64,000 nt of DNA from Dermatophagoides farinae (GCF_024713945.1 NC_134683.1:4341501-4405500); one strand, 5' to 3'; shown: positions 10,595 to 24,491, counted from the stretch's first letter. Numbers and translations: made by a program. Notes: generated by a model not told the origin, from the sequence alone.

Positions 10595-11806
10595 TCAAGG
10601 TATTCGTCGAACAGATGTACAACCCGGACAAACATGTGATATATCGTGTATGATAACATCACATTCTACACAGAATATCTGCTGACATAAATTACACAAG
10701 GTTGCTGATTTGCCATTCAATCGTTTTAGGCAGCCAAAACATCGGCTGCCTTGAGAATCGGAGGCAATAGTTTCGCTGAATGGCTCAACAGGAAACAGGT
10801 GGTGATAGCTTCGTGCCAGATGTGATGATGATAATAAGGTTAGTCCACAAATTTTACATTCGACAGGAAGATCACAATACTTGGAGTTGCATTGGCGACA
10901 AAAGTAGCCAGATACTGTTAGTTTAGGTTCATCACCATCGTCTAGATGACAAACACAGATTGATGGCACAGTGTTCATTTCGTATTTGGGAAAACCAATC
11001 TTCATCAGTGTTGATTCTGTATACGTAGATGGTAATGGATTCAGATATTGGAAGAGCAAATCTTTGAGATGAGTTTCATCCGTTGCTACATTGTAAACAC
11101 CGTTTGTTTTTTGTGTCAAATTTGTACAGACATAAACTTCGGCAGCCAAACCAATAACCGAACATCGAATACGATCTTTAGCAAGCAAATCGATTGTTTT
11201 ATGAATATCAGAAGGATCGCAACTGGTAAGACTACCCATTATGAAAAGAATCTCTTTACTTGTATGTGGTGGCATATATCGTAGCATAGCATGTGCTATT
11301 TGTAATGCATTCTGCATCGATGTTTCTCCGTTGCAGCTGGCATTCATTTTCAATGAATTTAATGCTTCAAGATGTGTTTTAATATTTCCGCCTAATTCGG
11401 ATATCTTTTCGGCACGTTTATTTTTGGTGCTAATAAAACATAACTGACTGATTGGATTCTGATCAACAAAATCTTGAACGAATTTTTCCAACAATCGAAC
11501 ACAACAAATAAGACGATTAGGTTTCAAATCGATTTGATTCATAGCGGACGACATGTCAATAATGATGGCCAAATGTCGCATCTGTTGTAATTGATAATTA
11601 ATTTAAAAATAAAAAATTTTAGTCCATTGCTCACTTACCAGGCCAAGACGAATGTTTTTCTTGTTCAATGTACGTTTACGAATCGCTTTGTAAAGCATTT
11701 CATCCACCGAACCTTGAATTCGACCTTGATCATCTTCTTTGATGATCTCCCAGGTTTTTTCATATTCGGTTTCCCAACGATACGATTTACCATCTTCATC
11801 GTCCAT
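10595..11806 (-). CDS. GTF2H2: TFIIH core subunit p44/SSL1 (GTF2H2)
   Basis: Two exons, 11639-11806 and 10595-11581, 384 residues, intron 57 nt. p44 is a core TFIIH subunit that binds and stimulates the XPD helicase in transcription initiation and nucleotide excision repair. It starts with the conserved YRWETEYEKTWEIIKED block. The von Willebrand A-like domain follows (MRHLAIIIDMSSAM; LKPNRLICCVRLLEKFV; DQNPISQLCFISTKNKRAEK; LTSCDPSDIH; RCSVIGLAAEVYVC). Then comes a zinc-binding region (GYFCRQCNSKYCDLPVECKI and LARSYHHLFPVEPF) and a C-terminal C4/RING-like module (CFGCLKRL...CNLCQQIFCVECDVIIHD...CPGC). Length matches the family (about 390). It is head-to-head with the isomerase gene (242 bp between ATGs). 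Confidence 0.96.
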
Positions 11807-12048
11807 TGTTTAATGTTCGATTTGATTAACTCAATTTACCACTTGACAGATTCGAGAACGAAAAAAAATGTGACAGCTGCATTCATTCGCGGCCATTCAT
11901 ATAGTCCATGTCGATGTTTTTTTTAACTGTTTGATTAGTCTTGAATTTCATTCAAATGATATCATTGTAAGATATAAATCGATATATACAAACGATGCAT
12001 ATGGATGTACCCAATTCATTTACTGTGATTATATAAATCATATTTGGT
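11807..12048. promoter_or_regulatory. GTF2H2/isomerase bidirectional promoter
   Basis: 242 bp between divergent ATGs, AT-rich, with no coding sequence and no clear TATA element. Both promoters must lie here. Confidence 0.4.
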
Positions 12049-12969
12049 ATGGCCATGATGCTTAGATATTCATCAATCTTTAGACAATCGTTTCGATGGA
12101 TCGGGCAACCAATACGATGTAAATCATCTGCAAACACGGGTATTCAATGTGAACAACGAGATCAGGTATATTGGATCCGTTTGGATAGGACCAAACAATA
12201 TAATGCCATATCGTTGGAACTGTATGCTCAGTTGACAAAAATATTGCAACAAGTAGCCAAAAATGATCATATCAAATTAGCTATTGTAACAGGAAATGGA
12301 CCATACTTTTCCAGTGGTAATGATTTGAGTAAGTATTGCTTCTTATCACTTCAAAGTATACCAAATAAATGATAATAATGAATAGCCAATTTTTCGAGGA
12401 CGGACATGGAACGAATCAAACTGACAGAATACATGGTTGACTTATGTAGGCAATTTGTTGGAACGGTCATTGATTTTCCTAAGCCTTTGATTGGAGCAAT
12501 CAATGGTCCAGCATTTGGAATAATGTTCACCATTCTTGGCCTATTCGATTGTTTGATAGCCACCGATCGAACGTATTTCATTAGCCCATTTAGTTCACTT
12601 GCAATTTCACCTGAAGGATGTTCAACGTTTACATTTCCAAGAATATTCGGTCCATCTCTTGCTTCCGAATTGCTTTACTTTAATCGTCGTCTTGAAGTGG
12701 CCGAAGCACATCGTCTTGGATTCGTATCTCGAATCATTCCAAATGATCAATGGAATGATCATATAGAACAATGGATTTATGGCCAACAAGGATTAGTGAA
12801 AACATGTTATGCAAATTCAATGATGAATGCGAAATCTTTGGTACGAAACCAACAGATTCGTAATGAACTTCATCAAACGAATCGAAGAGAATGTGAATTA
12901 CTTTTTAAACATTTTCTTTCCGATGAATGTACTGCTCGATTGGAAAGTTTTTTTTCAAGAAAAAAATAA
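12049..12969 (+). CDS. ECI2: Mitochondrial enoyl-CoA delta isomerase (ECI2-like, crotonase fold)
   Basis: Two exons, 12049-12328 and 12386-12969, 57-nt intron, 287 residues. The enzyme shifts 3-enoyl-CoA double bonds to trans-2-enoyl-CoA so unsaturated fatty acids can enter beta-oxidation. The N-terminus, MAMMLRYSSIFRQSFRWIGQ, is Arg/Ser-rich with no acids, as expected of a mitochondrial presequence. The crotonase core shows RLDRTKQYNAIS, the oxyanion-hole block GPYFSSGNDLTNF (completed across the splice) and KPLIGAINGPAFGI for the second oxyanion glycine. PEGCSTFTFPRIFGPSLASELLYF carries the position of the catalytic Glu in ECI2 (PEGCSS-type). There is no N-terminal acyl-CoA-binding domain, unlike human ECI2, and no peroxisomal SKL tail (it ends SRKK). 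Confidence 0.88.
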
Positions 12970-13206
12970 AAAATTCATTCGAAAATGAAACAATCGTAAT
13001 TTTTTTTCCATATCGATAGTTAGTCGTCCTCATGTATCGAATGAAAAAAAGAGGCGGGCCAACAGTTTTTAGCGGGTTAAAATACGCGCCAATAAATGTG
13101 TGCACATTTGCATTTGTGTGCGTGATGCGAGTGAATAAGCGTTTTTTAAAGTTTAAAATTCATCTTTTAAAGACTTTTAATTTTCATCAACAAAAGAAAA
13201 AAAACA

Positions 13207-14631
13207 ATGACACGATTATCACCATCAAAACGATCTCATCTAAAAATGTCTCATCCATCAAATGGTGGACAACAGCATCCAAATATGGAGCCAATTTCGA
13301 ATGCAAAAACAATGCTTAGCTCATCGAATGTTGATCGAATCATTGGCCGAGATGATGAATATAAAAAAATCATGGAAATCATTGATCAAGGATTGGCATC
13401 AAAACAATCGTTGACCATATACATTTCAGGTCCAGCTGGTACTGGTAAAACGTTGACAACAACCACCGTTATCGATGAATTATCACGTAAATGGAAAAAT
13501 TCATTCAAATTCATATCAATGAATTGTATGTCATCATTCCAGAATGCCAACGATTTCTATGCTTCAATAGTCGCTCATTTTGAACGACGACCAAAACGAT
13601 TGGCCACGTCGATCAATACCGTGGCCACCGCCAATGCATCTAATCAATGTTTAGAAGAGCTAAAAGCGATCCTCATTGGTCGAAAATCAATGACCGTATT
13701 GCTTATGGATGAGATTGATCAATTACAAACGAAAAATCAAAATGTTTTAAACAGCATCTTTAGGCTACCATTACAGCTATCCGATCGTGTCATTTTGGTC
13801 GGCATTGCTAATGCATTGGATTTTACCGCTAAAACAATGTCCTGGTTACGTGCTGGCAGCCAATGTAATTTTCACGAAATTCGATTTTTGCCTTATCGAA
13901 AAGAACAGATTGTCAAAATCATTGAAAATCGATTGCAAATGTTTCAGAATGAAAACAAACCACTGATTGATCGTGCTGCTATTGAATTCTGTGCCCGTAA
14001 AATTGCTTCCTTTAGTGGTGATATTCGCAAAGCATTGGATGTTTGTCGACGTGCCATCGAACTTATTGATAATGATTCACAAAGTCACAAAGTTAGCAGG
14101 CCAAAAAAGATGATTCCATTTCGTGCACGAGAAAATACGATGATGACCAACAATGAACCGGTGACCATACGTCTTATGATGGACGTTCTCAACAAAGTTT
14201 ACGGCAATGCCATCGATAAAATTGATTCAAATTCTCGAAGCTTCTTGCCATCTGATCAGCAGGTCGTTTTAAGCGTATTCTTGGTGTTGCTCAAAACACG
14301 TTCTTTACGTGAAATACGATTGTCAGAATTTCGTGAAACACTCATCAAAATCTGTCGTCGTCGAGGCATAAGCGTGGAAGGCAAATCTGAATCCGACATA
14401 TTGAATATGTGTCAATATCTAAGCGATTATGGTTATGTGACAGTAAATGCAGCACGACGTATTGAAAAATCGACCGGCAGTCCATTTGCAAAACGAACAC
14501 CATCAAAAAATCATCATAGTACTGACACACATTCAACGACTTTATCATTGATAATCGATCCATCTGAAGCCGAACAATTGATCACTGTATTTCATCGTTC
14601 GATCGTTGATGATGCATTTAGCTTTGTATAA
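13207..14631 (+). CDS. CDC6: CDC6 replication licensing AAA+ ATPase
   Basis: Single exon, 474 residues. CDC6 binds ORC at origins and loads the MCM helicase in G1. Walker A is GPAGTGKT at residues 75-82 and Walker B LLMDEID at 165-171. Sensor 1 lies in VGIANALDFT, and the sensor 2 region GDIRKALDVCRRAIEL is almost identical to vertebrate CDC6 and distinguishes it from ORC1. The C-terminal winged helix follows (QQVVLSVFLVLLKTRSLREIR ... CRRRGISVEG). The N-terminal regulatory region is only about 45 residues, shorter than in vertebrates, with a single SPSKR CDK-type site near residue 5. Start chosen at 13207; the downstream ATG at residue 14 is an alternative. It lies 237 bp behind the isomerase stop. 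Confidence 0.94.
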   Translation: MTRLSPSKRSHLKMSHPSNGGQQHPNMEPISNAKTMLSSSNVDRIIGRDDEYKKIMEIIDQGLASKQSLTIYISGPAGTGKTLTTTTVIDELSRKWKNSFKFISMNCMSSFQNANDFYASIVAHFERRPKRLATSINTVATANASNQCLEELKAILIGRKSMTVLLMDEIDQLQTKNQNVLNSIFRLPLQLSDRVILVGIANALDFTAKTMSWLRAGSQCNFHEIRFLPYRKEQIVKIIENRLQMFQNENKPLIDRAAIEFCARKIASFSGDIRKALDVCRRAIELIDNDSQSHKVSRPKKMIPFRARENTMMTNNEPVTIRLMMDVLNKVYGNAIDKIDSNSRSFLPSDQQVVLSVFLVLLKTRSLREIRLSEFRETLIKICRRRGISVEGKSESDILNMCQYLSDYGYVTVNAARRIEKSTGSPFAKRTPSKNHHSTDTHSTTLSLIIDPSEAEQLITVFHRSIVDDAFSFV

Positions 14632-14985
14632 TTATCAATGCACAACCTAACCAATCTGTTTGTTGATATTGGTATCATCATATCGATTTTACATTGAATA
14701 ACTTATCATTCTTACACACACACACAGTATACTGACTTGTCATCATCATATATTGTTTATAAACAAACACAAAGTTCAATTCACTTTTTACATCAAGATT
14801 CATATTCATAATATTTGAGTACACATTGTTCATTTATTGTTGATTAATAAATTATAAATTAATTCATTTCAATTAAATTTAGATTCTCTTTACGACCGAA
14901 ATTTTCTAATTGTTTTTTTTAATTATTATTCGTTTGTTGTGAATGAGTGTGGTGAGTGTGTTGAAAGTAAACATAATATAAACAT
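14632..14985 (+). other. CDC6 3' flank / SCCPDH 5' flank
   Basis: 354 bp of AT-rich sequence with a short CA run near 14715-14727. No gene seen. Confidence 0.5.
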
Positions 14986-16318
14986 ATGGCTAAACAATTT
15001 GATTTACTCATATTTGGTGCTACTGGATTCACTGGACGTTTTGTTGTCGAACGTTTAGTACAAACAATCGAACATTATGGTCTCAATGATTCATTTCGTT
15101 GGGCAGTTGCCGCCCGTAATGTTGTTCAATTACGTCGATATCTTCATGAAATCGAACAATATACTGGCATCAAATTTGTTCATAAATTGGACATTTTTGA
15201 AACGGATATTGAACGTGAACAATCGCTGCGTAATGTGTTTGCTCGTAGTAAACTTGTCATGAATTGTGTTGGTCCATATAGTCTGTTGGGTGAACCGGTT
15301 ATCAAAGCCTGTCTGGATACTGGTAAGAAAATTCTGGTGACAAGTACAAATGATTCAAATGAATGTTTGAATGTTTTTTCCAGACGCTCATTACATGGAT
15401 CTAAGCGGTGAACCTTTATTCCTGGAACAGATGCATCTTCGTTATGATCGTATCGCACGTGAACGGCAACTATGTGCCGTCGGTTCCTGTGGCTTTGATT
15501 CGATTCCATCCGATATTGGTATTTCGTATTTGAAGCAAAAATTTCCAGGCCGTCTAAATCATGCTGAACATTATCTACAGCTACATACGGATGGCCGTAA
15601 ATTTAACTATGCTACATGGAGAGCACTTGTAGAAGGATTCAAGTACCGAAATCAACTTCGATCAATGCGTGAACAATTGTTTAGCCAATATAAACCATTT
15701 TCATGGCCAGTCCAATTAAAACGACGAATTTTTCGACGACACGATCAATTTGGTTATTGTATTCCATTTCCTGGTAGTGATCGATCAGTGGTCATTCGTA
15801 GCCAAATGCAACGTTACAGTGAACGTGGAGAACTTCCAGCTCAATGTGAGGTTTATTTTTCACTAAACAATCCGATCGATATTTTGAAATTGGTAGCAAT
15901 GAATTATAATCTTCAGCTGCTCAGTCGATTTGAAAAAGGTGAACAACTGTTGCTTCAATATTCAAGTCTGATGTCGTTTGGTACATTCGAACGTAACGTA
16001 CTACCCGATCGTCAGGCGCTCGAAACAAATCGATTTAAATTCACATTGATTGGATATGGATGGCCAAATGGCATTTCCACTTTAACCTCTGACAATATGA
16101 CTCAGACCAGTGCAGTGACCATATCTGGTGGAGATTTAGCCTATATAGATACGGCTAAAATTGCCGTTCAAACAGCATTAGCATTACTTGATAAGCTAAA
16201 ACGAAACGATAATGTACATTATGGAGTAATAACACCAGCTGTAGCATTTGAACCAGATGAAATTGTACCACGATTACGTAATGAAGATATCAAGATTGAA
16301 TTTATTACCAAATTATGA
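14986..16318 (+). CDS. SCCPDH: Saccharopine dehydrogenase-like oxidoreductase (SCCPDH)
   Basis: Two exons, 14986-15322 and 15384-16318, 61-nt intron, 423 residues. The N-terminal Rossmann fold opens FDLLIFGATGFTGRFVVERL, with the dinucleotide-binding GATGFTG at residues 11-17. It continues with WAVAARN, NCVGPYSLLGEPVIKACLDTG, HYMDLSGEPLFLE and GSCGFDSIPSDIGISYL, all signature blocks of the SCCPDH family. The family is placed near saccharopine dehydrogenases by fold, but vertebrate SCCPDH has no proven lysine-pathway activity and is found on lipid droplets, so the reaction is unknown. The length agrees with the human protein (429). The splice was placed because TD|AHYMDLSGEP restores the family motif. 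Poly(A) signal AATAAA at 16409-16414. Confidence 0.92.
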
Positions 16319-16368
16319 AAAAGTCATTACATTTAGCCTTCATTCCGTTGTGTGTAATACATAGGTCA

Positions 16369-16395
16369 GTGTGTGTGTGTGTGTGTGTGTGTGTG
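16369..16395. repeat. (GT)n microsatellite
   Basis: GT dinucleotide run of about 27 bases in the SCCPDH 3' UTR, just before its poly(A) signal. Confidence 0.9.
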
Positions 16396-16408
16396 CTGCG
16401 TTTCATTA

Positions 16409-16414
16409 AATAAA
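16409..16414 (+). terminator. SCCPDH: SCCPDH poly(A) signal
   Basis: AATAAA 90 bases after the SCCPDH stop, immediately 3' of the (GT) microsatellite. A second AATAAA lies about 25 bases downstream. Confidence 0.5.
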
Positions 16415-16660
16415 ATCATTGTTATTGTCTAAAGAGAATAAATCATACATCGATGATAAGTCAAGTTGTTTTGTCCTCGATATATACAGTCAGAGGTAAA
16501 ACGTTTTTGTTTCTCTTTCTCTCTCATCATCATCAATAATAAATCACTGGTCAAATCGAATCGATAAAAAAATGCAACTAAAGGTGAAAAAAGGGAAAGG
16601 AAATGCCTAGCAAGAGAGAGGTGTATTTTTGTGTGTATGTGTATGTGTGTGGTGATTGGA

Positions 16661-18501
16661 TCACATTGCAAACGGATTATTTGGTGATGACAATGTAAAG
16701 GCAGACGATTGGCCATTATTTGAATTTCCCCATACAGAATTCTGTTGGCTACTACTGTGTAACGAAGATGACAATTGCGGCAATTGTGGATACAATGGTA
16801 ACGTCGTAAAATTGTTGCTGGTTTGATGGAACGACGATGAAGAAAAGGGCACAGTAGTATTGACTGATGATGATGGTGATGACGATATGAGAATTGGTGC
16901 CGATCCAATCAACATTCCACTGCCTTGTGTTTGTGCTCGTAATTCGTTAATGGTTGGCTGGGATGGTTTATTAGCCTGGAACGGATTCATTACTGGTTGT
17001 GGAACGGCCGATGCAAATGGATTGTTGTTCGGTGATGTAGCTACAACGATACAAACATGATAAACAAAAAAATAGCAACAAGATTCTTTTACTTACAACT
17101 TTGCAATTTGCTACTGCTAACCAATGCGTCTAAATTTACCAGATTCGAATTTGGACCAAGAAAACTTTCTGGTGTACGACGAATTGGAGTTGTTGTCGAT
17201 GTCTTTACTGGTTCAGGCAATCCTGTGCATATCAAAAATAAATAAATAAAGTTATCATGTGAAACAAGTGATACAATAGCAGCATTACCATCAAATGATT
17301 TTTTGTCCAATGTGGCTGATGAAGATGGGGAATTCCAGGGATCATTCCTTGCAACATTCGGACCAATAGCAGTAGTATTCAATGACCATGGATCATTGGA
17401 AGCAATAACCGGAGCCTGTGATGAAGATGTTGTCGACCATGGATCATCGAAAGCCAAACTATTCGATTTCAAGTTATCAAAATCCATGGAATTAGAACCA
17501 GTAGGCTGTACTGTAGACCAAGGATCATTCTGTTGATGATTTGTTACCACCCTATGACTTTTGCTATTTATCGGTGGAGAAGGCAACAACGAACCGGCTG
17601 ATGTGGATGACTGTGATATAGGCGCTGTGGCTGGTGTTGATGTCGAAGACCATGGATCATTGACACGGCTGCTGGTGCTTGGGCCAGCCAGACTGAGCAG
17701 TTCATCGACAGCTGATTGATGAGAAGTTTCGCCAACATCGCCAGATTTAAGTCGATTCTTCTCGCTTTCTTCTAACGCCAATTTTAGACGAAGATCATCG
17801 TTTTTACGTAAACGTTCTTCTTGTTCGGCTTCCTCTTTACTCATGGCTAACGCCAATTCAAGTTGAAGTTTTTCTTCACCTGCAGTCTGAGGTCGTGCTG
17901 ATTCCAATTCAGAATTCAAAGCACGTGACGATGTTTCGTTATGCGATAATGATTCTGGATAACTAGTTGAAGCACGAAAAGCTTGTTCACCATTATCACT
18001 ACGTTCACCCATATAAGACATGGATTGAGAGAATCGTTCTTTTGCTTTAAGGGCACGTGATCTTTCTACTTTTAATTTTTCCTCATCTTTAAGCAGATTA
18101 ACAAGCAATTTACTTTTTTCACGAATACTTTGACCTTGGTCTTTATTGTCTTCCATGTACTGGAAATCCTTGAGAGTTTGTATGGCGAATAAATTATCTC
18201 GACATTGTTGGGCCACTTTTTCTGAACCAGTTTTAATCAAATATTCCAACAACACCAATGCTTTATAAACATGACGCCAATTTTTACCATGATCATTCAA
18301 TCGTTTCCAAATAATTTGCATAATCTCTGAAAATGCTACAACATTATAGGTAAGATCAGCGATTTCGGCCATCAACGTTGCCGATGGACCCCATGGTTCA
18401 TTCGATGTTGCTTTTCGTACTTTGACTTGTGCATCGGAATAATTTTTCACCACATTGATCACGTTACGGCGTAGCTCCTGCACATTCAACATGTTAGCCA
18501 T
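16661..18501 (-). CDS. EPN: Epsin (ENTH-domain endocytic adaptor)
   Basis: Three exons, 17289-18501, 17097-17222 and 16661-17040, 572 residues. Epsin bends PI(4,5)P2 membranes and links ubiquitinated cargo to clathrin and AP-2; Drosophila liquid facets uses it for Notch ligand uptake. Visible: an ENTH domain (about 1-145; RRNVINVVKNYSDAQVKVRK, SNEPWGPSATLMAEIADLTY, KNWRHVYKALVLLEYLIKTG, ERVAQQCRDN-like). Two ubiquitin-interacting motifs follow (EEKLQLELALAMSKEEAE and DDLRLKLALEESEKNR). There are five DPW AP-2 motifs in the middle, a clathrin-box-like LVNLD in exon 2, and three NPF motifs (NPFAS, NPFQA and the terminal NPFAM) that bind EH-domain proteins. Splices were set by frame; the exon 2/3 join gives KLQSSTSPNNNPF. 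Order and length match the family closely. Confidence 0.95.
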
Positions 18502-20042
18502 TTTTATAGAGATTAAACTATAAAATCAAGAAAAAAAAGGTTAAAGGTGAAAGTCAAAAAAAAAAAAAAAAAAAAAACATGAATACCGTTACTACTCACT
18601 ATTTGTGATTGTTTTCGTTTCAGAATCAAAATCGGAATGTGTATGCATATAATAATGATGATGATGATTAAAAAAGATGTTCACTTGTTGTTGTTGGAAC
18701 AGTTGTTTGATTATCGTCTGGCTATCGTTGATTCATCCACAAGAAGCTGGTTTGTCCATTAAAAAAAAAAGATACGTTCGGTGGATTTTTTACGATTGTC
18801 TCAGTGATGATGATGATGATGATACGTTTGAATGTAAAAGTTATTGTTCGATGTTGTGGATACACACACACAACAGGATCGCCTTGTTGCCGTTATTATT
18901 TTTTTTTTTTATTATCGTTGTCGTCGACGTCGATGTCGTTGTTGTTGTTTTCGATGAATTCAAGAGTTATTTAGTCAGAGACACATATAATTGCAAGACA
19001 CAATGGTAACCACGTAAACTCAACTCAAAAAAAAAAAAAAAAATTATTTTCTGTCCGTCTGAGGTAGTGGTCGAATAGATTCGATCAGTGGTTCTCAACT
19101 TGTAATTGATGGATATTGATTTCTAAAAAAAAAAAAATATCCCCAATTCAGTGGTCACCAAAAAAAAAATGCTGATAATTGATTGGAAAGATGAATAACC
19201 GTTATGTAACTGCGTTTTTTTTTTGTTTTATTCAGAAAAGAATTTGAAAAAAAATTAATGTTTGTGACTTTTTTTTGTTTTGTTTGAGAATCACTGTTGT
19301 TCAATATAAATAACTGACTGCAGTTTTGCTTTCCTTGCAATTGACTGCTGTTCTACATATATATATGCGTCATCAAATAATAATATAAAATGAATGAGAA
19401 TGACTCTTATCATCATCATCATTCATTAAAATGTTGAAAGGAGAAAGAGGAAAGGGGACAGTTAGTTAATTATCATTTTCACACGCACACACACGGGAAA
19501 AGGATTCTTAATGATCCATGTTGTTGTTGTTGTTGGATCGACTGTTGAAGTCAATAACAACAAATGATAATGACGAATGAGGTGTTAGACACAAACGAAC
19601 GAAAAAAAAAATCAACAAATTGGCTCTGGATCAAAATGCGACGTGCTTATCAATATTAATTACCAGAATGGCCATGACTTCATGTTAATGATGGCGATGT
19701 TGGTCTTGGTGAAAAAAAAGTCGACAGTCGCTAGATCATCTCATCATTATGTATGCATATGATGAATTGCAAACGGTAATGATGATGACGATAATGATGA
19801 AAAGCGGCCAAGTCATGCTTACTTGATTGTGATAGCAACAAGTTATAACCTTGATAGTTGATGCATAGACACCATGATTTTTTATTATTATGGTGATGAT
19901 GATAATTATTTCCGATCCAAAGTTCATCAATCGATCGAAAATAATTATTTACGAACGTTCTTTGTGAATGGTCTATTATATGAATGAATCCAGATCGATT
20001 TTGATTGAATCAAAAATATTGTATTGTCATGTTGACACAATA
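18502..20042. other. Epsin/NUBP2 divergent intergenic region
   Basis: About 1.5 kb with no supported gene. It holds A/T homopolymers (18556-18577 and around 19029-19043), GAT repeats (18806-18823), GTT/GTC-rich sequence at 18915-18950 and a CA run near 19482-19494. A let-7-like seed string at 19060-19068 was examined and rejected. The upstream in-frame ATG at 19968 could extend NUBP2 by 25 residues. Confidence 0.5.
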
Positions 20043-20977
20043 ATGGGCATCGAAAACGTTAAACATGTGCTACTTGTTTTATCGGGTAAAGGTGGTGTCG
20101 GTAAAAGTACCGTTTCTTGTCAATTAGCATTATCGCTACAACATCGTGGCTATAAAGTTGGTATACTTGATATTGACATTTGTGGACCAAGTACGCCTCG
20201 TATGTTGGGTTTGCTTGGTGAAAATGTCACCCAAGGTTCGAATGGGTAAGTGTGGTCAATTTACATTATTGTACGATAATTCATCGATCAATATTTCGTA
20301 GATGGATCCCGATAAAATATGAAAAACATGATCGACCTGTATTGAGTGTTATGTCGATCGGATTCTTATTGAATGATCAGGATGCGGCTGTCATATGGCG
20401 AGGACCACGTAAAACGGCAATGATTCGCCAATTTCTTACCGATGTTGATTGGGCTGAATTAGATTTTTTAATTGTTGATTCTCCACCTGGAACTTCTGAT
20501 GAACATATCAGTGTTGTGGAATGTTTAAACAATTTGCCAACCAAATGCCAAACAAATGCTATACTAGTGACCACACCACAATCGGTGGCCGTCGGTGATG
20601 TACGTCGTGAAATAACATTTTGCCATAAAGGAAATGTACCAATTCTTGGTCTAATTGAAAATATGAGCGGATATGTATGCCAACATTGTTCGGTAAGTGT
20701 TGCTGATTATTATTATCATCATACATTCATCATCACTTACAATGTCAACTTTGACTATACACAGGAATGCAGTCCAATTTTTTCACAAGGTGGTGGCCAA
20801 ACATTAGCAGAATATGCTCAATTAGATCTTCTTGTAACGATACCTATTGAGACTGGTCTAGCAGAATGTTGTGATGAAGGCAGTGATTTTATTGAAAAAT
20901 ATCCCGAATCTGAAACTTTTAAACGATTTTCTGAATTAAGCAATAAAATCTGTAATAAACTATGCATACAGAGTTGA
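20043..20977 (+). CDS. NUBP2: NUBP2/CFD1, cytosolic Fe-S cluster scaffold ATPase
   Basis: Three exons, 20043-20245, 20302-20692 and 20765-20977, 268 residues. NUBP2 pairs with NUBP1 as the scaffold that builds [4Fe-4S] clusters for cytosolic and nuclear proteins. The deviant P-loop GKGGVGKST is at residues 15-23. Next come [38 protein letters not shown], the switch block [18 protein letters not shown]-site [14 protein letters not shown] and IENMSGYVC. Cluster-binding cysteines are C194 and C197 (CxxC), with another Cys at 200, split by the last intron. The absence of the four-Cys N-terminal motif separates it from NUBP1. ATG 20043 puts the P-loop at the family's usual distance; 19968 is an in-frame alternative. 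Confidence 0.94.
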
Positions 20978-21251
20978 ACAAATAAAAAAAAAGTTTATCA
21001 TTTATTCAAATTCAAATTTTTCAAATAATAAAAATAAGGGTAATTATTATGGATTGCCAACATTTGAATATCTATATTGTGTGTGTATGTGTGTGTAAAC
21101 GATTGTTGTTGTTGTTGTTGTTGATTGTTTTTGTTATATAATAATCGATAAATTTATAAATTGTAAAAAAAATGTAATTTGCATGCACATAATTATCTCT
21201 ATAGAATAATAATTTTTTTTTGTTTTGTTTTGTTTGAATTTTTTATATATA

Positions 21252-22874
<1,623 letters not shown>

Positions 22875-24491
22875 GGCTGATGAATCGAGTTGAATTTAAA
22901 AAAAAATCCAAAATGAACTATTTATTTATAAGGCAAAAAAAACCAAACAAACGATGATTGAAAAATATGAAGAAAAATAAAAACAACAAACAGCAACAGC
23001 AACAATAACAAAAACAAAAAACGAAATGAACAAAATGAAAATCAAGTTTGAAATGGTTAACAATTTCAAACAACAACGATGGGCAAAATTTAAATCCACC
23101 TTTGATGATGATGATGATGGTGAGAAAAAAAAACCAAATATACACACACACACACAGTGAATACACTTTTCTCTTTGATCTCTTTTTTTGTGGTTCGTGG
23201 ATGATGATGATGATGATGTCGATAAGTAAAAATTCAATGTTTGTTAAACAACAACAACAACAACAAAACTAAGAAAAAAAAGAGACGTTGATTGATTTAT
23301 GGAAAGTTTTTTTTGAGATTGAAACAACAACAACAAAAAAAAGAGAAGAGTAGAGTAAATAAATAGGTTGTTGTGGTCAACATTTGATGTTTAACAACCT
23401 ATTCGATTTTGAAATTTTATAATTCCAATATATATCGATCATATTCTTTCATTTTTCGTTGATTTTTTTTTCAATCTATGGTTGTTATCTTTTTTCTTGT
23501 TACCATGGATGTCATATGCTTCTTTATTGAAATGGAATTTATATTTCATTAAAAATGTTTGAATCAACGCAATCGATAGCAACCAGTTGCGGACAACTTT
23601 TCAATGTTTGAATGTTTTTTTTTTAAATAAATTTCTCTTTCCTTGTTATGATTAAGGTTGTTGATATGATAATAAATAAATATAAATGATGATGATGATG
23701 ATGATTACGTCATCGTCAATAGTGGTGATTCATTGATCAAGAAAAAAAAATGTTCGAATGATGCGGTTATGATTTGAGAAAACACAGCGTTTGTGTATAT
23801 GATACAAATGCGGTTGTTTATTATTATTTTTTTTGTTCTATAGATAACAATAAAATAAATTATTATATAAGCATCATCAAGAAAAAAAAATTGTTGTTGT
23901 TTTACTGAAATCAGAAACAAGAAAAACTTACCTCGATCAAATATTCCCGATGATGATGAACGCGGAATCAGAATATAGTTCTTTGATTACAGGGATGTAA
24001 ATATATGATGATGATGGTGATGAGTGAGAATAAAATTCATTCACAGTTAGAGGACCATTTATCGGGCAAAGAACCGAATAAAAATATGTGTACTACTTAC
24101 ATTGCATTGAAGAGAAAAAAAATGGAAAAAAAAACACGCGCACTAAAATCGAATGATATCAGACACACACACACACACACACACGCCACATTGGTGTTGA
24201 AAAAGTATTCTTTTTTTTATCGTTACCATTTTTTATATATCAGAAACATTCATTGAACTACATGTATTACAATTGTGTTTGATAAACACACACACACACA
24301 CACATGTACAAACAAATCGTATGATTTTTTTTTTTTTTTTTTTGATCTTCAATAAAATATGTTTGGCGGTGCCATATGAGGATATAAAAAAAACTTTAAA
24401 GTTGATGATGATGATGATAATGCGTATGGAAGACCAGAATATATTATATTTATATTTTTTGTTGTTGATGGCGGAAATCAACGATCAGATG
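22875..24491. other. Repeat-rich intergenic region
   Basis: About 1.6 kb between the thiolase start and the next gene end. It contains (CA) runs at 23144-23156 and 24163-24184, GAT runs at 23103-23120, 23199-23218 and 23685-23704, poly-T tracts and an 11-bp inverted repeat (23362-23372 with 23393-23403). No coding region is supported; the frames here read as low-complexity Phe/Ile/His strings. Confidence 0.5.
24163..24184. repeat. (CA)n microsatellite
   Basis: Uninterrupted AC dinucleotide run of about 22 bases, one of many CA/TG tracts in the window. A second tract of about 16 bases lies at 24287-24303. Confidence 0.9.

Larger units (their letters stand above)
16319..16660. other. Convergent 3' UTRs of SCCPDH and epsin
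   Basis: 342 bp between opposing stop codons. Contains a (GT) microsatellite at about 16369-16395, the SCCPDH poly(A) signal, a CATCAT run and (TG) near 16631-16652. No gene. Confidence 0.5.

Noticed and set aside
19060-19081. let-7-like microRNA: TGAGGTAGT seed string on the + strand
   Set aside because: Only the first nine bases match let-7. The local fold is a short hairpin whose tiny loop falls inside the would-be mature sequence, so it cannot be a normal precursor.
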